Positions 57,137 to 64,000 of a stretch of DNA of 64,000 bases are shown here, in pieces. Origin of the DNA: Hyphomicrobiales bacterium. GTDB lineage: Bacteria > Pseudomonadota > Alphaproteobacteria > Rhizobiales > JACESI01. The DNA lies in the NCBI GenBank assembly GCA_039989895.1, contig JBDXGY010000004.1, positions 147,587-211,586 of the forward strand, given 5' to 3'. Below the pieces are notes generated by a model. That model was not told the DNA's origin. It saw nothing but the letters and a program-made list of their open reading frames with translations, and searched no databases. A program made the translations under genes and the position numbers. Every line of letters starts with the position of its first letter. Within the stretch, counting starts at the first letter, position 1.

Positions 57137-59782
57137 ATGACGGATAATAAGCGCAAATCAGATAAGCATAAGAATGAAGGCTTTGGCGAAGCACCACAGG
57201 CTGCTTTTGACGGTGCGCCCGTGGATATAGGCTCATCATCTATTTCTGATTGGGCAGATGAAATCACCGAAGACGCTGCTGCATCATCACCCGTGCCTGC
57301 ACCCTCTCCTTCATCTCGCGTAAAAAAACCGACTCTTGATGACATGGGGCCAGGCACGGACAAACAAGTGCCCGTGAAAAAGAGCAATAAAAAACCCAAA
57401 GCCCTGAACACAGCACGCCGCACTTCGATGGGCGGAATAGCCACAGCTAGAGAGCGCACAGCTGGTGGGTTAAACCCCGTATCCGGCCTTGATGTATCAT
57501 TAGAAGAAGCCGAAAATCTAACCACAACATCAGGCGCCACGGCCACGGTTCAAGCTCTCTCCGACCTCATCGAACATGGCCGCGAAGAGATGAAAGGCGA
57601 TGTCTGGATACCCCATCGCCCTCTCCGCCCTGATAAGACAGAGGGTGGTCATAAATTCGCCATTGAAAGCGATTTCGAACCAAAAGGCGATCAACCAACC
57701 GCCATTGCCGAACTTGTTGAAGGCATCACAGAGCAAAGCGAGCGCGATCAGGTGTTGCTTGGCGTGACCGGCTCAGGCAAAACTTTTACCGTTGCCAAGG
57801 TCATTGAAGAAACCCAGCGCCCCGCCCTCATCCTCGCACCCAACAAAACACTAGCCGCCCAGCTTTACGGTGAGTTCAAAAGTTTCTTCCCCGATAATGC
57901 GGTTGAATATTTCGTCTCCTATTATGACTACTATCAACCCGAAGCCTATGTCCCGCGCTCCGACACCTATATCGAGAAAGAAAGTTCAATCAACGAACAG
58001 ATTGACCGCATGCGCCACGCCGCCACCCGCGCGCTACTAGAGCGCGACGATTGCATCATCGTTGCCTCCGTCTCCTGCATCTATGGTATTGGCTCGGTCG
58101 AGACCTATACGGCGATGACCTTTGACATCAAGCTTGGCGACCGCATCGACCAGCGCCAGCTTCTGGCTGATCTCGTGGCGCTCCAATATAAGCGCAATGA
58201 CGCCGCATTCGTGCGCGGTAATTTCCGCGTTAAAGGCGACACAATAGACATCTTCCCCGCCCACTATGAAGACCGCGCATGGCGGGTCTCGCTGTTTGGC
58301 GACGAGGTCGAACAGATCACCGAATTCGACCCGCTGACAGGGCAAAAAACCGACGACAAAGAATTCGTCCGCCTTTACGCCAATTCGCACTATGTCACCC
58401 CGCGCCCAACGCTCAACCAAGCGATGAAGAGCATCAAGGCCGAACTCATCCTACGCCTTGATGAGTTGAACAACGCCGGACGCCTTCTTGAAGCGCAGCG
58501 GCTGGAACAGCGCACCCGTTTTGATCTTGAAATGTTAGAAGCGACGGGCTCTTGTCCAAGCATTGAAAATTATTCACGCTATCTGACAGGCCGCAAACCG
58601 GGTGAGCCTCCGCCCACCCTGTTTGAATATCTGCCCGATAATGCGCTGGTCTTTGTTGATGAGAGCCATGTCACCATCCCGCAAATCGGCGGCATGTACA
58701 GAGGTGACTTCCGGCGCAAAGCCACACTTGCGGAATATGGTTTCCGCTTACCAAGCTGCATGGACAATCGCCCCATGCGCTTTGAAGAATGGGAAGCCAT
58801 GCGTCCGCAAACGGTCCATGTCTCGGCCACACCCGGCCCTTGGGAGATGAACGAAACCGGCGGCGTCTTCACCGAACAAGTCATTCGCCCAACCGGCCTC
58901 ACCGACCCTCCCGTCGAAGTGCGCCCCGCCACCTCTCAGGTCGATGATGTGTTGGGTGAAATCCGCGAAACCACGGCCAAAGGCTATCGCACACTCGTCA
59001 CGACGCTAACCAAACGCATGTCGGAAGACCTCACCGAATATTTGCATGAGGCAGGCGTACGCGTGCGCTATATGCACTCAGACATCGACACGCTGGAGCG
59101 CATGGAAATCCTGCGCGATTTACGCCTTGGCGCCTTTGATGTGCTGATAGGCATTAATCTTTTGCGCGAGGGGCTTGATATCCCCGAATGCGCGCTCGTC
59201 GCAATATTGGATGCAGACAAAGAAGGCTTTTTGCGCTCAGAAACCTCTCTCGTACAAACCATTGGCCGCGCCGCTCGAAACGTCGATGGCCGCGTCGTGC
59301 TTTATGCCGACAAGATCACCGGCTCGATGGAACGCGCCATGAGCGAGACCGCGCGACGGCGTGAAAAACAAATCGCCTATAATGAAGCCCACAACATCAC
59401 ACCGGAAAGCATCAAGAAAAACATCGGTGATATTCTGGGCAGTGTTTATGAAGGCGACCATGTCACGCCAGATGCAGGCTTTGCTGACGAGGGCGCACTG
59501 GTCGGCCACAATTTGGAAAAACATATCGAGACGTTAGAGAAAGACATGCACGCGGCAGCCACCGATCTAGACTTTGAAGAAGCCGCCCGCCTGCGCGATG
59601 AAATCAAACGCCTGCAAGAAACCGAGCTCATGCTGGCCGACGACCCCATGGCAAGGCAGGCAGCAGTCGATGATCGATCAGGTGGCTATCAGGGGGATAG
59701 GAAAGATCCCGCGAAGGAGAAGCGGGCAAGAAGTTCCGGTGGGAGAGCAGGACAACGCGGCGGCAAACGAGGAAGACGGTGA
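57137..59782 (+). CDS. uvrB: UvrABC excinuclease subunit B with long N-terminal extension
   Basis: An 881-residue UvrB. The UvrB core begins near [21 protein letters not shown] (about residue 174), Walker [13 protein letters not shown] follows, and [21 protein letters not shown] is the beta-hairpin. The C-terminal UVR domain ([15 protein letters not shown]) is followed by an Arg/Gly tail ([16 protein letters not shown]). E. coli UvrB has no extension: here about 170 residues rich in Ser, Thr, Ala and charged residues precede the core, with DUF-like low complexity. It removes bulky DNA lesions with UvrA and UvrC. Confidence 0.95.
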   Translation: MTDNKRKSDKHKNEGFGEAPQAAFDGAPVDIGSSSISDWADEITEDAAASSPVPAPSPSSRVKKPTLDDMGPGTDKQVPVKKSNKKPKALNTARRTSMGGIATARERTAGGLNPVSGLDVSLEEAENLTTTSGATATVQALSDLIEHGREEMKGDVWIPHRPLRPDKTEGGHKFAIESDFEPKGDQPTAIAELVEGITEQSERDQVLLGVTGSGKTFTVAKVIEETQRPALILAPNKTLAAQLYGEFKSFFPDNAVEYFVSYYDYYQPEAYVPRSDTYIEKESSINEQIDRMRHAATRALLERDDCIIVASVSCIYGIGSVETYTAMTFDIKLGDRIDQRQLLADLVALQYKRNDAAFVRGNFRVKGDTIDIFPAHYEDRAWRVSLFGDEVEQITEFDPLTGQKTDDKEFVRLYANSHYVTPRPTLNQAMKSIKAELILRLDELNNAGRLLEAQRLEQRTRFDLEMLEATGSCPSIENYSRYLTGRKPGEPPPTLFEYLPDNALVFVDESHVTIPQIGGMYRGDFRRKATLAEYGFRLPSCMDNRPMRFEEWEAMRPQTVHVSATPGPWEMNETGGVFTEQVIRPTGLTDPPVEVRPATSQVDDVLGEIRETTAKGYRTLVTTLTKRMSEDLTEYLHEAGVRVRYMHSDIDTLERMEILRDLRLGAFDVLIGINLLREGLDIPECALVAILDADKEGFLRSETSLVQTIGRAARNVDGRVVLYADKITGSMERAMSETARRREKQIAYNEAHNITPESIKKNIGDILGSVYEGDHVTPDAGFADEGALVGHNLEKHIETLEKDMHAAATDLDFEEAARLRDEIKRLQETELMLADDPMARQAAVDDRSGGYQGDRKDPAKEKRARSSGGRAGQRGGKRGRR

Positions 59783-59822
59783 GTAAGGTCGGGTTTGCGT
59801 CTGTTTGTTTGAGTTCACGGCA

Positions 59823-60020
59823 GTTGGCTACGCCAACGCCTACACATGTGCGTCGTCAAGCGACGGCTCGCTCTTCGCTCGCAATCGGCCCTATGGCCGA
59901 TTGAATGGGGTATACGGATAGATCAGTCAGGCACCCTAATCGGCCATAGGCCCGATTGCGAGGCAAGGCCGAGCCGCCGGTTATCCGGCGCGCCCACGCA
60001 GGTCAGGCGCTTTAGCGCCG
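59823..60020. repeat. Cluster of five palindromes with one long inverted pair
   Basis: In 200 bases there are five hairpins: GTTGG/CCAAC (59823-59837), CGTCG/CGACG (59851-59865), a perfect nine-base-pair CAATCGGCC/GGCCGATTG (59882-59903), CGCCGG/CCGGCG (59975-59990) and GGCGC/GCGCC (60006-60019). The 25-base arms 59878-59902 and 59938-59962 are inverted copies, with 24 of 25 bases matching. Tetraloops such as TTAT and TTTA recur. This resembles REP or BIME-type intergenic elements. The rest of 59783-60216 contains no gene I can support. Confidence 0.65.
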
Positions 60021-60216
60021 GTTCGACCGTGAGTGCGATCACAAACGCACACATTCCCCCTCATCAACCCTGATCACACACGCGTCATGCCCCCTTACAT
60101 CTGCTTCATTGTTACCTAACTGTTTAACAAGGCCAGCAGCTAACGGCTTATAAAACAACGAAACAAACCGACAGCTGCACAGCAACACACATAGATGCGG
60201 AACAAGGAGACGACTT

Positions 60217-60615
60217 ATGACAAAGACAACAAACAAAATAGCCGGAACCATTAAAGCCGGTATCATTGCAGCTTTAACACTAGGGACAGCAGCCTTTGGA
60301 AGCGCCCAAACAGCAAATGCTTTCATTTCAGCGCCCAGCGGCCTGAGTACTGTGGCAGCATCAAGCACTGTAGCCCCATCTAATACAGTCGAAAAAGTGA
60401 ATTTTCGCGGTGGACGTCGTGGGTTTAGAGGCGGCCGTAGCTTCAGAGGCGGACGTGGCTTCAGAGGCGGGCGTGGCTTTAGAGGTGGACGTAGCTTTAG
60501 AAGCAGTCGCGGCTTTAGAGGAGGCCGTGGTTTCAATCGCGGATTTAAACGCCATCACGGTTTTAAACACGGTTTCAAACACCACGGTCACAAAGGCTTC
60601 GGCTTTAAATTTTAA
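60217..60615 (+). CDS. Secreted small protein with Phe-Arg-Gly-Gly-Arg repeats (first of three)
   Basis: A 132-residue protein. A signal peptide ends ANA before FISAPSG. A short Ser/Thr region (SGLSTVAASS) precedes seven FRGGR-like units (residues 63-106, for example FRGGRSFRGGRGFRGGRG), and a histidine/lysine/phenylalanine end (KRHHGFKHGFKHHGHKG) follows. The mature protein is strongly basic, so it may bind anionic surface polymers or nucleic acid. The N-terminus is nearly the same as in the next gene. I do not recognise a named family. Confidence 0.8.
   Translation: MTKTTNKIAGTIKAGIIAALTLGTAAFGSAQTANAFISAPSGLSTVAASSTVAPSNTVEKVNFRGGRRGFRGGRSFRGGRGFRGGRGFRGGRSFRSSRGFRGGRGFNRGFKRHHGFKHGFKHHGHKGFGFKF
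60403..60534 (+). repeat. 15/18-bp coding repeats giving FRGGR units
   Basis: Repeat units such as GGCGGACGTGGCTTCAGA recur in frame with synonymous differences (GGC/GGA, TTC/TTT, CGT/CGC). The varied third codon positions indicate selection on the protein rather than recent copying of one unit. Confidence 0.75.
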
Positions 60616-60626
60616 GAGTACAAATC

Positions 60627-60659
60627 GATTGCCGACCTTAGCGGTCGGCAATCATTTTT
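60627..60659 (+). terminator. Rho-independent terminator after the first FRGGR gene
   Basis: An 11-base-pair GATTGCCGACC/GGTCGGCAATC stem with a five-base loop, followed by ATTTTTA, starts 11 bases after the stop codon. Confidence 0.85.
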
Positions 60660-60737
60660 AAAAACGAGGTGATCTAAAATAGCTTCTTAGAAGTATAAAT
60701 AAGTAAGAAAAAAAACTGTTCATGCACTCACCATACA

Positions 60738-60753
60738 TTCAGGTCATGTTCAG
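60738..60753 (+). promoter_or_regulatory. TTCAG direct repeat (11-bp period) upstream of the second small protein
   Basis: TTCAG occurs at 60738-60742 and 60749-60753, one helical turn apart, about 60 bases before the ATG and upstream of an AT-rich -10-like TATTTTAAAG. The same repeat with the same spacing lies upstream of the third small protein. It could be an activator site for an OmpR-type regulator. Confidence 0.5.
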
Positions 60754-60815
60754 TCCAGTGTTGGTATTTTAAAGACAACACCTCGTCATTAAGATGTGGA
60801 ACAAGGAGAATACAA

Positions 60816-61196
60816 ATGACAAAGACAACTAAAACAATCACCGGTATCGTTGCAGGTCTAGCTATTGGTTCATTCGCCCTTGGCTCTGCACACACAGCAA
60901 ATGCATTCACAGTCTCCCCTAGCGGCTTAAATAGTGTGATATCAACATCATCTATTGAGCCTGTGCACTTTATCAGCAAAAGCGGCGGGAAAAGAAGTGA
61001 CTATTATCCAAGCGCTAGGGGTTACAAAGGCCTTCTCGGTTTCCGTGGTGAATTCATCGGCTCCGGCGGTGCGGCCAAACACGGCTACAACGGTGCATTC
61101 CATCATTTTGAGGACGACGATCGCCACGGCAATCGTAAAAATAAACGCAATAATCGACATTCAACAAGCAAACATAAACACAGAAAATATCGTTGA
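60816..61196 (+). CDS. Secreted small protein of the same family, without FRGGR repeats
   Basis: A 126-residue protein with a signal peptide (AHTANAF) and the Ser-Pro-Ser-Gly-Leu start shared with the gene before it. In place of the FRGGR tract it has YYPSARGYKGLLGFRGEFIGSG and ends in a very basic Asn/His/Arg/Lys stretch (RKNKRNNRHSTSKHKHRKYR). Together the three genes read as diverged duplicates with variable cationic tails. AAGGAGAA lies eight bases before the ATG. Confidence 0.8.
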   Translation: MTKTTKTITGIVAGLAIGSFALGSAHTANAFTVSPSGLNSVISTSSIEPVHFISKSGGKRSDYYPSARGYKGLLGFRGEFIGSGGAAKHGYNGAFHHFEDDDRHGNRKNKRNNRHSTSKHKHRKYR

Positions 61197-61270
61197 TTAT
61201 ATAAAGGCGCCCTTATAAATCTGCCCTGTGGCGACGGCACCTAACTTTTATAAACATCAATAAACAAGCA

Positions 61271-61322
61271 TAAAAAGCTTCTTACAGAATCCTCTAAAGG
61301 CAATTATCAAGAAGCTTTTTTA
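61271..61322 (+). terminator. Hairpin terminator after the second small protein
   Basis: A stem of about 12 base pairs (AAAAAGCTTCTT/AAGAAGCTTTTT) with a loop of about 25 bases ends in a T-rich run, 75 bases after the stop codon. Confidence 0.7.
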
Positions 61323-61335
61323 TCTTAACCAAGCA

Positions 61336-61351
61336 TTCAGACTACGTTCAG
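61336..61351 (+). promoter_or_regulatory. TTCAG direct repeat (11-bp period) upstream of the third small protein
   Basis: TTCAG at 61336-61340 and 61347-61351 repeats the exact spacing seen at 60738-60753. It lies upstream of TTATATCATA, a -10-like region, about 106 bases before the ATG. Confidence 0.5.
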
Positions 61352-61457
61352 CCACTTCTTAATATTGTTATATCATATCCTCTCAATCACGATGCAAAAT
61401 TGGGCGATTAAGAGGCAAATGCCGTAACCAGCGGCTCACAAAAAGGAGAATTCTCCA

Positions 61458-62006
61458 ATGACAACAATTCGACAATTTTTCAAAAAAACCGTTCGTGTCG
61501 GACAAACATCATTAGCAGCTGTTGCGACAGTTGGAATGCTCGCAGTCTTTGCGCCAACAACCGGCCAAGCGAATGGTATTCAACATCTATCATCTAATTT
61601 AAGTGGTGTTGCACAAGTCGATTCTAGCAACATTGAAAATGTGCAATCTAGAGGTCGCGGCTTCCGTGGTAGTCGTGGCTTCCGTGGCAGTCGTGGCTTC
61701 CGTGGCGGTCGCAGTTTTCGTGGCGGCAATCGTAGCTTTCGTGGCGGCAGTCGCAGCTTTCGTGGCAGCAGTCGTGGCTTCCGAAGCAACCGTGGATTCC
61801 GCGGCGGCTCATTTTTAGCCGGCAGCATAATCGGTCTTACAGCAGGTTCGATTATTTCAAATTCAGGCAAGCATTATCACGGACATTCTTCCTCGAATTT
61901 CTCGGCTGATTATATCGCGGCTTGTTCACGCAAATATCGTTCGTTTAATCCAAATACCGGTCGCTATTTGGCCTACAGCGGTAAATATCGCAGATGCAAA
62001 CTTTAA
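61458..62006 (+). CDS. Secreted FRGGR-repeat protein with a BA14K-like C-terminus
   Basis: A 182-residue protein. A signal peptide (GQANG) is followed by a short region (SNLSGVAQVDSSNIENV) resembling that of the first two, then FRGSRG/FRGGRS repeats (residues 65-117). A hydrophobic glycine stretch (GSIIGLTAGSIISN) comes next. The C-terminal YIAACSRKYRSFNPNTGRYLA matches the BA14K-type end, where YRSF/Y and the Cys pair are typical of rhizobial surface immunogens. AAAAGGAGAA precedes the ATG. Confidence 0.8.
   Translation: MTTIRQFFKKTVRVGQTSLAAVATVGMLAVFAPTTGQANGIQHLSSNLSGVAQVDSSNIENVQSRGRGFRGSRGFRGSRGFRGGRSFRGGNRSFRGGSRSFRGSSRGFRSNRGFRGGSFLAGSIIGLTAGSIISNSGKHYHGHSSSNFSADYIAACSRKYRSFNPNTGRYLAYSGKYRRCKL
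61650..61808 (+). repeat. 18-bp coding repeats giving FRG(G/S)R units
   Basis: Units such as GGTAGTCGTGGCTTCCGT recur with codon changes, encoding FRGSRG, FRGGRS and similar. Compared with the first gene, Ser replaces several Gly residues, so the two arrays diverged independently. Confidence 0.75.
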
Positions 62007-62043
62007 ACTGCTTGTAAAGCGGTAAAGTAAAGACAAATAAAAA

Positions 62044-62071
62044 GGCAGCAGGTCAAACTGCTGCTTTTTTT
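62044..62071. terminator. Bidirectional terminator between the third small protein and ilvE
   Basis: GCAGCAG/CTGCTGC pairs over seven bases with a seven-base loop, followed by seven T on the plus strand. A-runs on the other side make it usable for ilvE, whose stop lies at 62073. Confidence 0.8.
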
Positions 62072-62072
62072 A

Positions 62073-62951
62073 TTATGACGTTTTACCAACCTCAACGTCG
62101 TAATCCGTCATTAAAGTCTCAATCTGCTGGCCTACAGAAAAATGATGCGGCCCGATCTCCGATACGGGTGTCACTTCAGCAGCGGTCCCAGTTAAAAAGC
62201 ATTGCTCGAAATCAGGCAATTCTTCTGGCATAATCGCACGTTCAACCAGTTCCATACCCCGCCTTTGTGCAAGGTCGATCACTGTTCGCCGGGTTATGCC
62301 ATTCAAAAAACCCACCGGTTCTGGCGTGTGAATCACATCATCTTTGATGAAGAAGATATTCGCGCCAGTCGCCTCAACAACGCGCCCACGCCAATCGAGC
62401 ATCATCGCATCGGCATAACCGTTCGCTTCTGCCGCATGTTTGGAGAGCGTACAAATCATATAAAGCCCAGCCGCCTTTGCTTCACTTGGTGCTGTTTGCG
62501 GGTCTGGTCTGCGATATTTCGCAAGATCTAAGCGAATGCCTTTAAGCCGTTCTTCGGGCGAAAAATAAGACGGCCATTCCCATACAGCAATGGCGACATT
62601 AATACGATTGTTTTGAGCCGAAATGCCCATCATCTCGCTGCCACGCCACGCTATAGGTCGAATATAAGCATCTTTCAAACCTTGCCGCTCCAAGGTTTCA
62701 TTACAAGCATCATCAATTTCTTGAATTGAATAAGGAATTTCAAAACCCAAAAGTTCGGCAGACATATGAAGCCGCTCGGTATGTTCGCGTAGTTTGAAAA
62801 TTTTGCCGTTATAAGCGCGTTCACCCTCAAACACCGAGCTTGCATAGTGCAAACCGTGCGTCAGCACATGCACCTTAGCATCCGCCCATGGCACAAACTC
62901 ACCATTGTACCAAATTACACCATTCAACTGATCGAAAGGAACGTTCGCCAT
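62073..62951 (-). CDS. ilvE: Branched-chain amino acid aminotransferase
   Basis: A 292-residue fold-IV PLP enzyme. It has the N-terminal THGLHYASSVFEGERAY, the catalytic Lys159 in SEAKAAGLYM, MLDWRGRVVEATGANIFF and the phosphate-binding GITRRTVIDLA. It makes or degrades Val, Leu and Ile with glutamate. The frame starts six codons earlier at 62969, but MANVPFDQL matches the rhizobial start. It is divergent from petP, the usual order in Rhizobiales. Confidence 0.93.
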   Translation of the reverse strand: MANVPFDQLNGVIWYNGEFVPWADAKVHVLTHGLHYASSVFEGERAYNGKIFKLREHTERLHMSAELLGFEIPYSIQEIDDACNETLERQGLKDAYIRPIAWRGSEMMGISAQNNRINVAIAVWEWPSYFSPEERLKGIRLDLAKYRRPDPQTAPSEAKAAGLYMICTLSKHAAEANGYADAMMLDWRGRVVEATGANIFFIKDDVIHTPEPVGFLNGITRRTVIDLAQRRGMELVERAIMPEELPDFEQCFLTGTAAEVTPVSEIGPHHFSVGQQIETLMTDYDVEVGKTS

Positions 62952-63031
62952 AAATTGTACACCCTTCATATCCGCTCAAAACCGGATTCAAACCACCAAA
63001 AACATATTTACAAAAACAGGGTCGGAAAAAT

Positions 63032-63045
63032 ACCTTGTACAAGGT
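63032..63045. promoter_or_regulatory. Perfect 14-bp palindrome between ilvE and petP, candidate MarR operator
   Basis: ACCTTGTACAAGGT is a perfect palindrome (two seven-base arms) in the divergent promoter region, about 80 bases from the ilvE start and 110 from the petP start. MarR proteins such as PetP bind short palindromes of this size. No second copy was found by eye. Confidence 0.5.
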
Positions 63046-63156
63046 GTACGTGAAATCTCGACTTCCAATGATAAATTTGTTCTGGCAAAAGTATCATGTA
63101 GCGTATATATGTCAATAATGCTGACGTATTTTTTACATAAATGAGCGTAGCCCTGA

Positions 63157-63669
63157 ATGACCGAAAATTCATCCCCAAAACAGCCTAAAAGCATTGTAAC
63201 CACAGCAATGGAAAATGATGACGGGTTTCGCTTTGATGTGTTTGAACGCATGTTTTTTGCTTATCGCGACTTCACCAGAGAACCAGATATCGTTTTGGCT
63301 AAATTCGGCTTCGGTCGCGCGCATCACAGGGTTTTATATTTCGTCAATCGCGCACCTGGTATCAGGGTCACGGAGCTACTGGATATTCTTGACATCACCA
63401 AACAAAGCCTCTCACGCGTATTGAAGCAATTGTTGGATACTGATTATATTATACAACACACTAGCAACGAAGACAGACGAGCGCGTTTACTTTTTCCAAC
63501 ACAAAGTGGGCGACAACTTGCATTAGAGCTTTCGCGGTCACAGTCTCGCCGCATCGAGGAGGCAATGACGTCTTTAGGGCCGGTTGGGGCAGAAGCCGCG
63601 AAGCAGTTTCTTCACCTACTGATTAACGATGCGGATCAGGAGACGATCAAAAAACTCGAAGAAAAGTAA
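63157..63669 (+). CDS. petP: MarR-family regulator PetP
   Basis: A 170-residue MarR protein with the winged helix-turn-helix FGRAHHRVLYFVNRAPGIRV and LDILDITKQSLSRVLKQL, the wing TSNEDRRARLLFPT and a helical C-terminal dimer part. Its place before an OmpR-type response regulator matches Rhodobacter petP-petR, which controls the cytochrome bc1 genes. Confidence 0.88.
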   Translation: MTENSSPKQPKSIVTTAMENDDGFRFDVFERMFFAYRDFTREPDIVLAKFGFGRAHHRVLYFVNRAPGIRVTELLDILDITKQSLSRVLKQLLDTDYIIQHTSNEDRRARLLFPTQSGRQLALELSRSQSRRIEEAMTSLGPVGAEAAKQFLHLLINDADQETIKKLEEK

Positions 63670-63673
63670 ATCG

Positions 63674-63707
63674 CGGCTTGGAATTTCAAGGGGACATTCC
63701 AATGCCG
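63674..63707 (+). terminator. Hairpin between petP and petR
   Basis: An 11-base-pair stem with one bulged base (CGGC-TTGGAAT / ATTCCAA-T-GCCG) and a loop of about 11 bases, followed by ACTTTATTT. It could reduce readthrough from petP into petR. Confidence 0.45.
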
Positions 63708-63806
63708 ACTTTATTTAGGCAAGCACCTCGTGCAAAGATACTATACCAAGTGGATTTTTTCGATCCGATTATCAACCGACGAGAGGAACGCGCAATACCT
63801 TCCGTT

Positions 63807-64000
63807 ATGACACCAGATACATTAACCGATGAAGCGCCTCATCTGCTTGTTGTTGATGATGATGATAGGATTCGGTCGCTCTTGCAGCGCTATCTGGTAG
63901 ACCAAGGTTTGCGCGTAACCACAGCTGAAAACGCTGAAGTCGCCCGCCGTTTCATGGATACACTGGCGTTCGACCTGTTAATTGTTGATATTATGATGCC
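63807..64000 (+). CDS. petR: Response regulator PetR, cut off by the window edge
   Basis: At least 64 residues are visible from an ATG at 63807 to the edge: MTPDTLTDEAPHLLVVDDDD, then RIRSLLQRYLVDQGLRVTTA and DLLIVDIMMP. These are the acidic pocket and the phosphorylation Asp with the following MMP of a response-regulator receiver. In this position it is the OmpR-type PetR; the DNA-binding half lies beyond the window. Confidence 0.85.
   Translation, partial: MTPDTLTDEAPHLLVVDDDDRIRSLLQRYLVDQGLRVTTAENAEVARRFMDTLAFDLLIVDIMM

Noticed and set aside
58037-58420. Minus-strand frame inside uvrB
   Set aside because: It is a shadow of the uvrB frame, without a start site or conserved pattern.
60403-61808. 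Possible CRISPR-like regular repeats
   Set aside because: The units are 15-18 bases, in frame, with no unique spacers, and encode FRGGR peptides; there are no cas genes.

Overview
The window looks like chromosome from a moderate-GC, probably marine alphaproteobacterium of the Hyphomicrobiales (Rhizobiales). The main support is gene order: trxB next to an LsrB/VtlR-type LysR regulator, ilvE divergent from a petP-petR pair, separate carA and carB loci, rpoD beside dnaG, and small DUF2937, HlyU and BA14K-like genes. Genus cannot be fixed by eye. There are no insertion sequences, integrases, rRNA genes or CRISPR arrays; one tRNA gene is present.

Layout. (1) 1-4.8 kb, minus strand: a tripartite TRAP transporter (dctP, dctQ, dctM) co-directional with an amidase-signature hydrolase and a cut-off membrane gene. 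(2) 5.1-9.7 kb: accessory genes of a periplasmic PQQ alcohol-oxidation system (XoxJ-like binding protein, PedF-like cytochrome c, PQQ-associated ABC-type binding protein, YVTN beta-propeller, Sel1 protein). (3) 9.8-14.5 kb: a maturation set for a molybdenum hydroxylase (CoxD ATPase, CoxE, a two-gene XdhC, a MocA-like cytidylyltransferase) without its enzyme. (4) 14.6-22 kb: the PQQ alcohol dehydrogenase itself, carrying the Asp-Tyr-Asp motif of lanthanide enzymes, then ApbE, a NosR-like flavin/iron-sulfur membrane protein, an iron-type binding protein and an MHYT-LytTR regulator. (5) 22.1-28.3 kb: an AT-richer glycan cluster (ABC exporter, two glycosyltransferases, and a fusion of a glycosyltransferase-like domain with an alginate-lyase-like domain) ending at a CAT-anticodon tRNA. 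(6) 28.7-32.3 kb: a SIMPL protein, then a spermidine operon (speH, speE, ornithine decarboxylase) behind a structured leader. (7) 32.4-41.3 kb: an unrecognised alanine-rich protein, small genes, rpoD, dnaG and yqeY. (8) 41.6-52 kb: carA, an outer-membrane-protein remnant, nrtS, DUF2937, a zinc peptidase, carB behind an attenuator-like terminator, greA, trxB, an lsrB-like gene and msrP. (9) 52.5-59.8 kb: GNAT, aspartate aminotransferase, PQQ-type sugar dehydrogenase, DUF1499, DUF4105 and uvrB. (10) 59.8-62 kb: a palindrome cluster, then three related secreted small proteins, two with Phe-Arg-Gly-Gly-Arg repeats. (11) 62-64 kb: ilvE divergent from petP and a cut-off petR.

How the genes work together. 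Regions 2 and 4 are best read as one periplasmic alcohol-oxidation module: the dehydrogenase passes electrons to the cytochrome, the binding proteins and beta-propeller assist, and the ApbE/NosR-like pair adds a flavin/Fe-S membrane electron path. Region 3 sits inside that module and serves a molybdenum enzyme encoded elsewhere. The most unusual parts are the NosR-like/ApbE pair in a lanthanide-type alcohol locus, the two-domain alginate-lyase fusion, the leader and long N-terminus of speH, and the FRGGR-repeat trio with a shared 11-bp-period TTCAG direct repeat upstream of two members.
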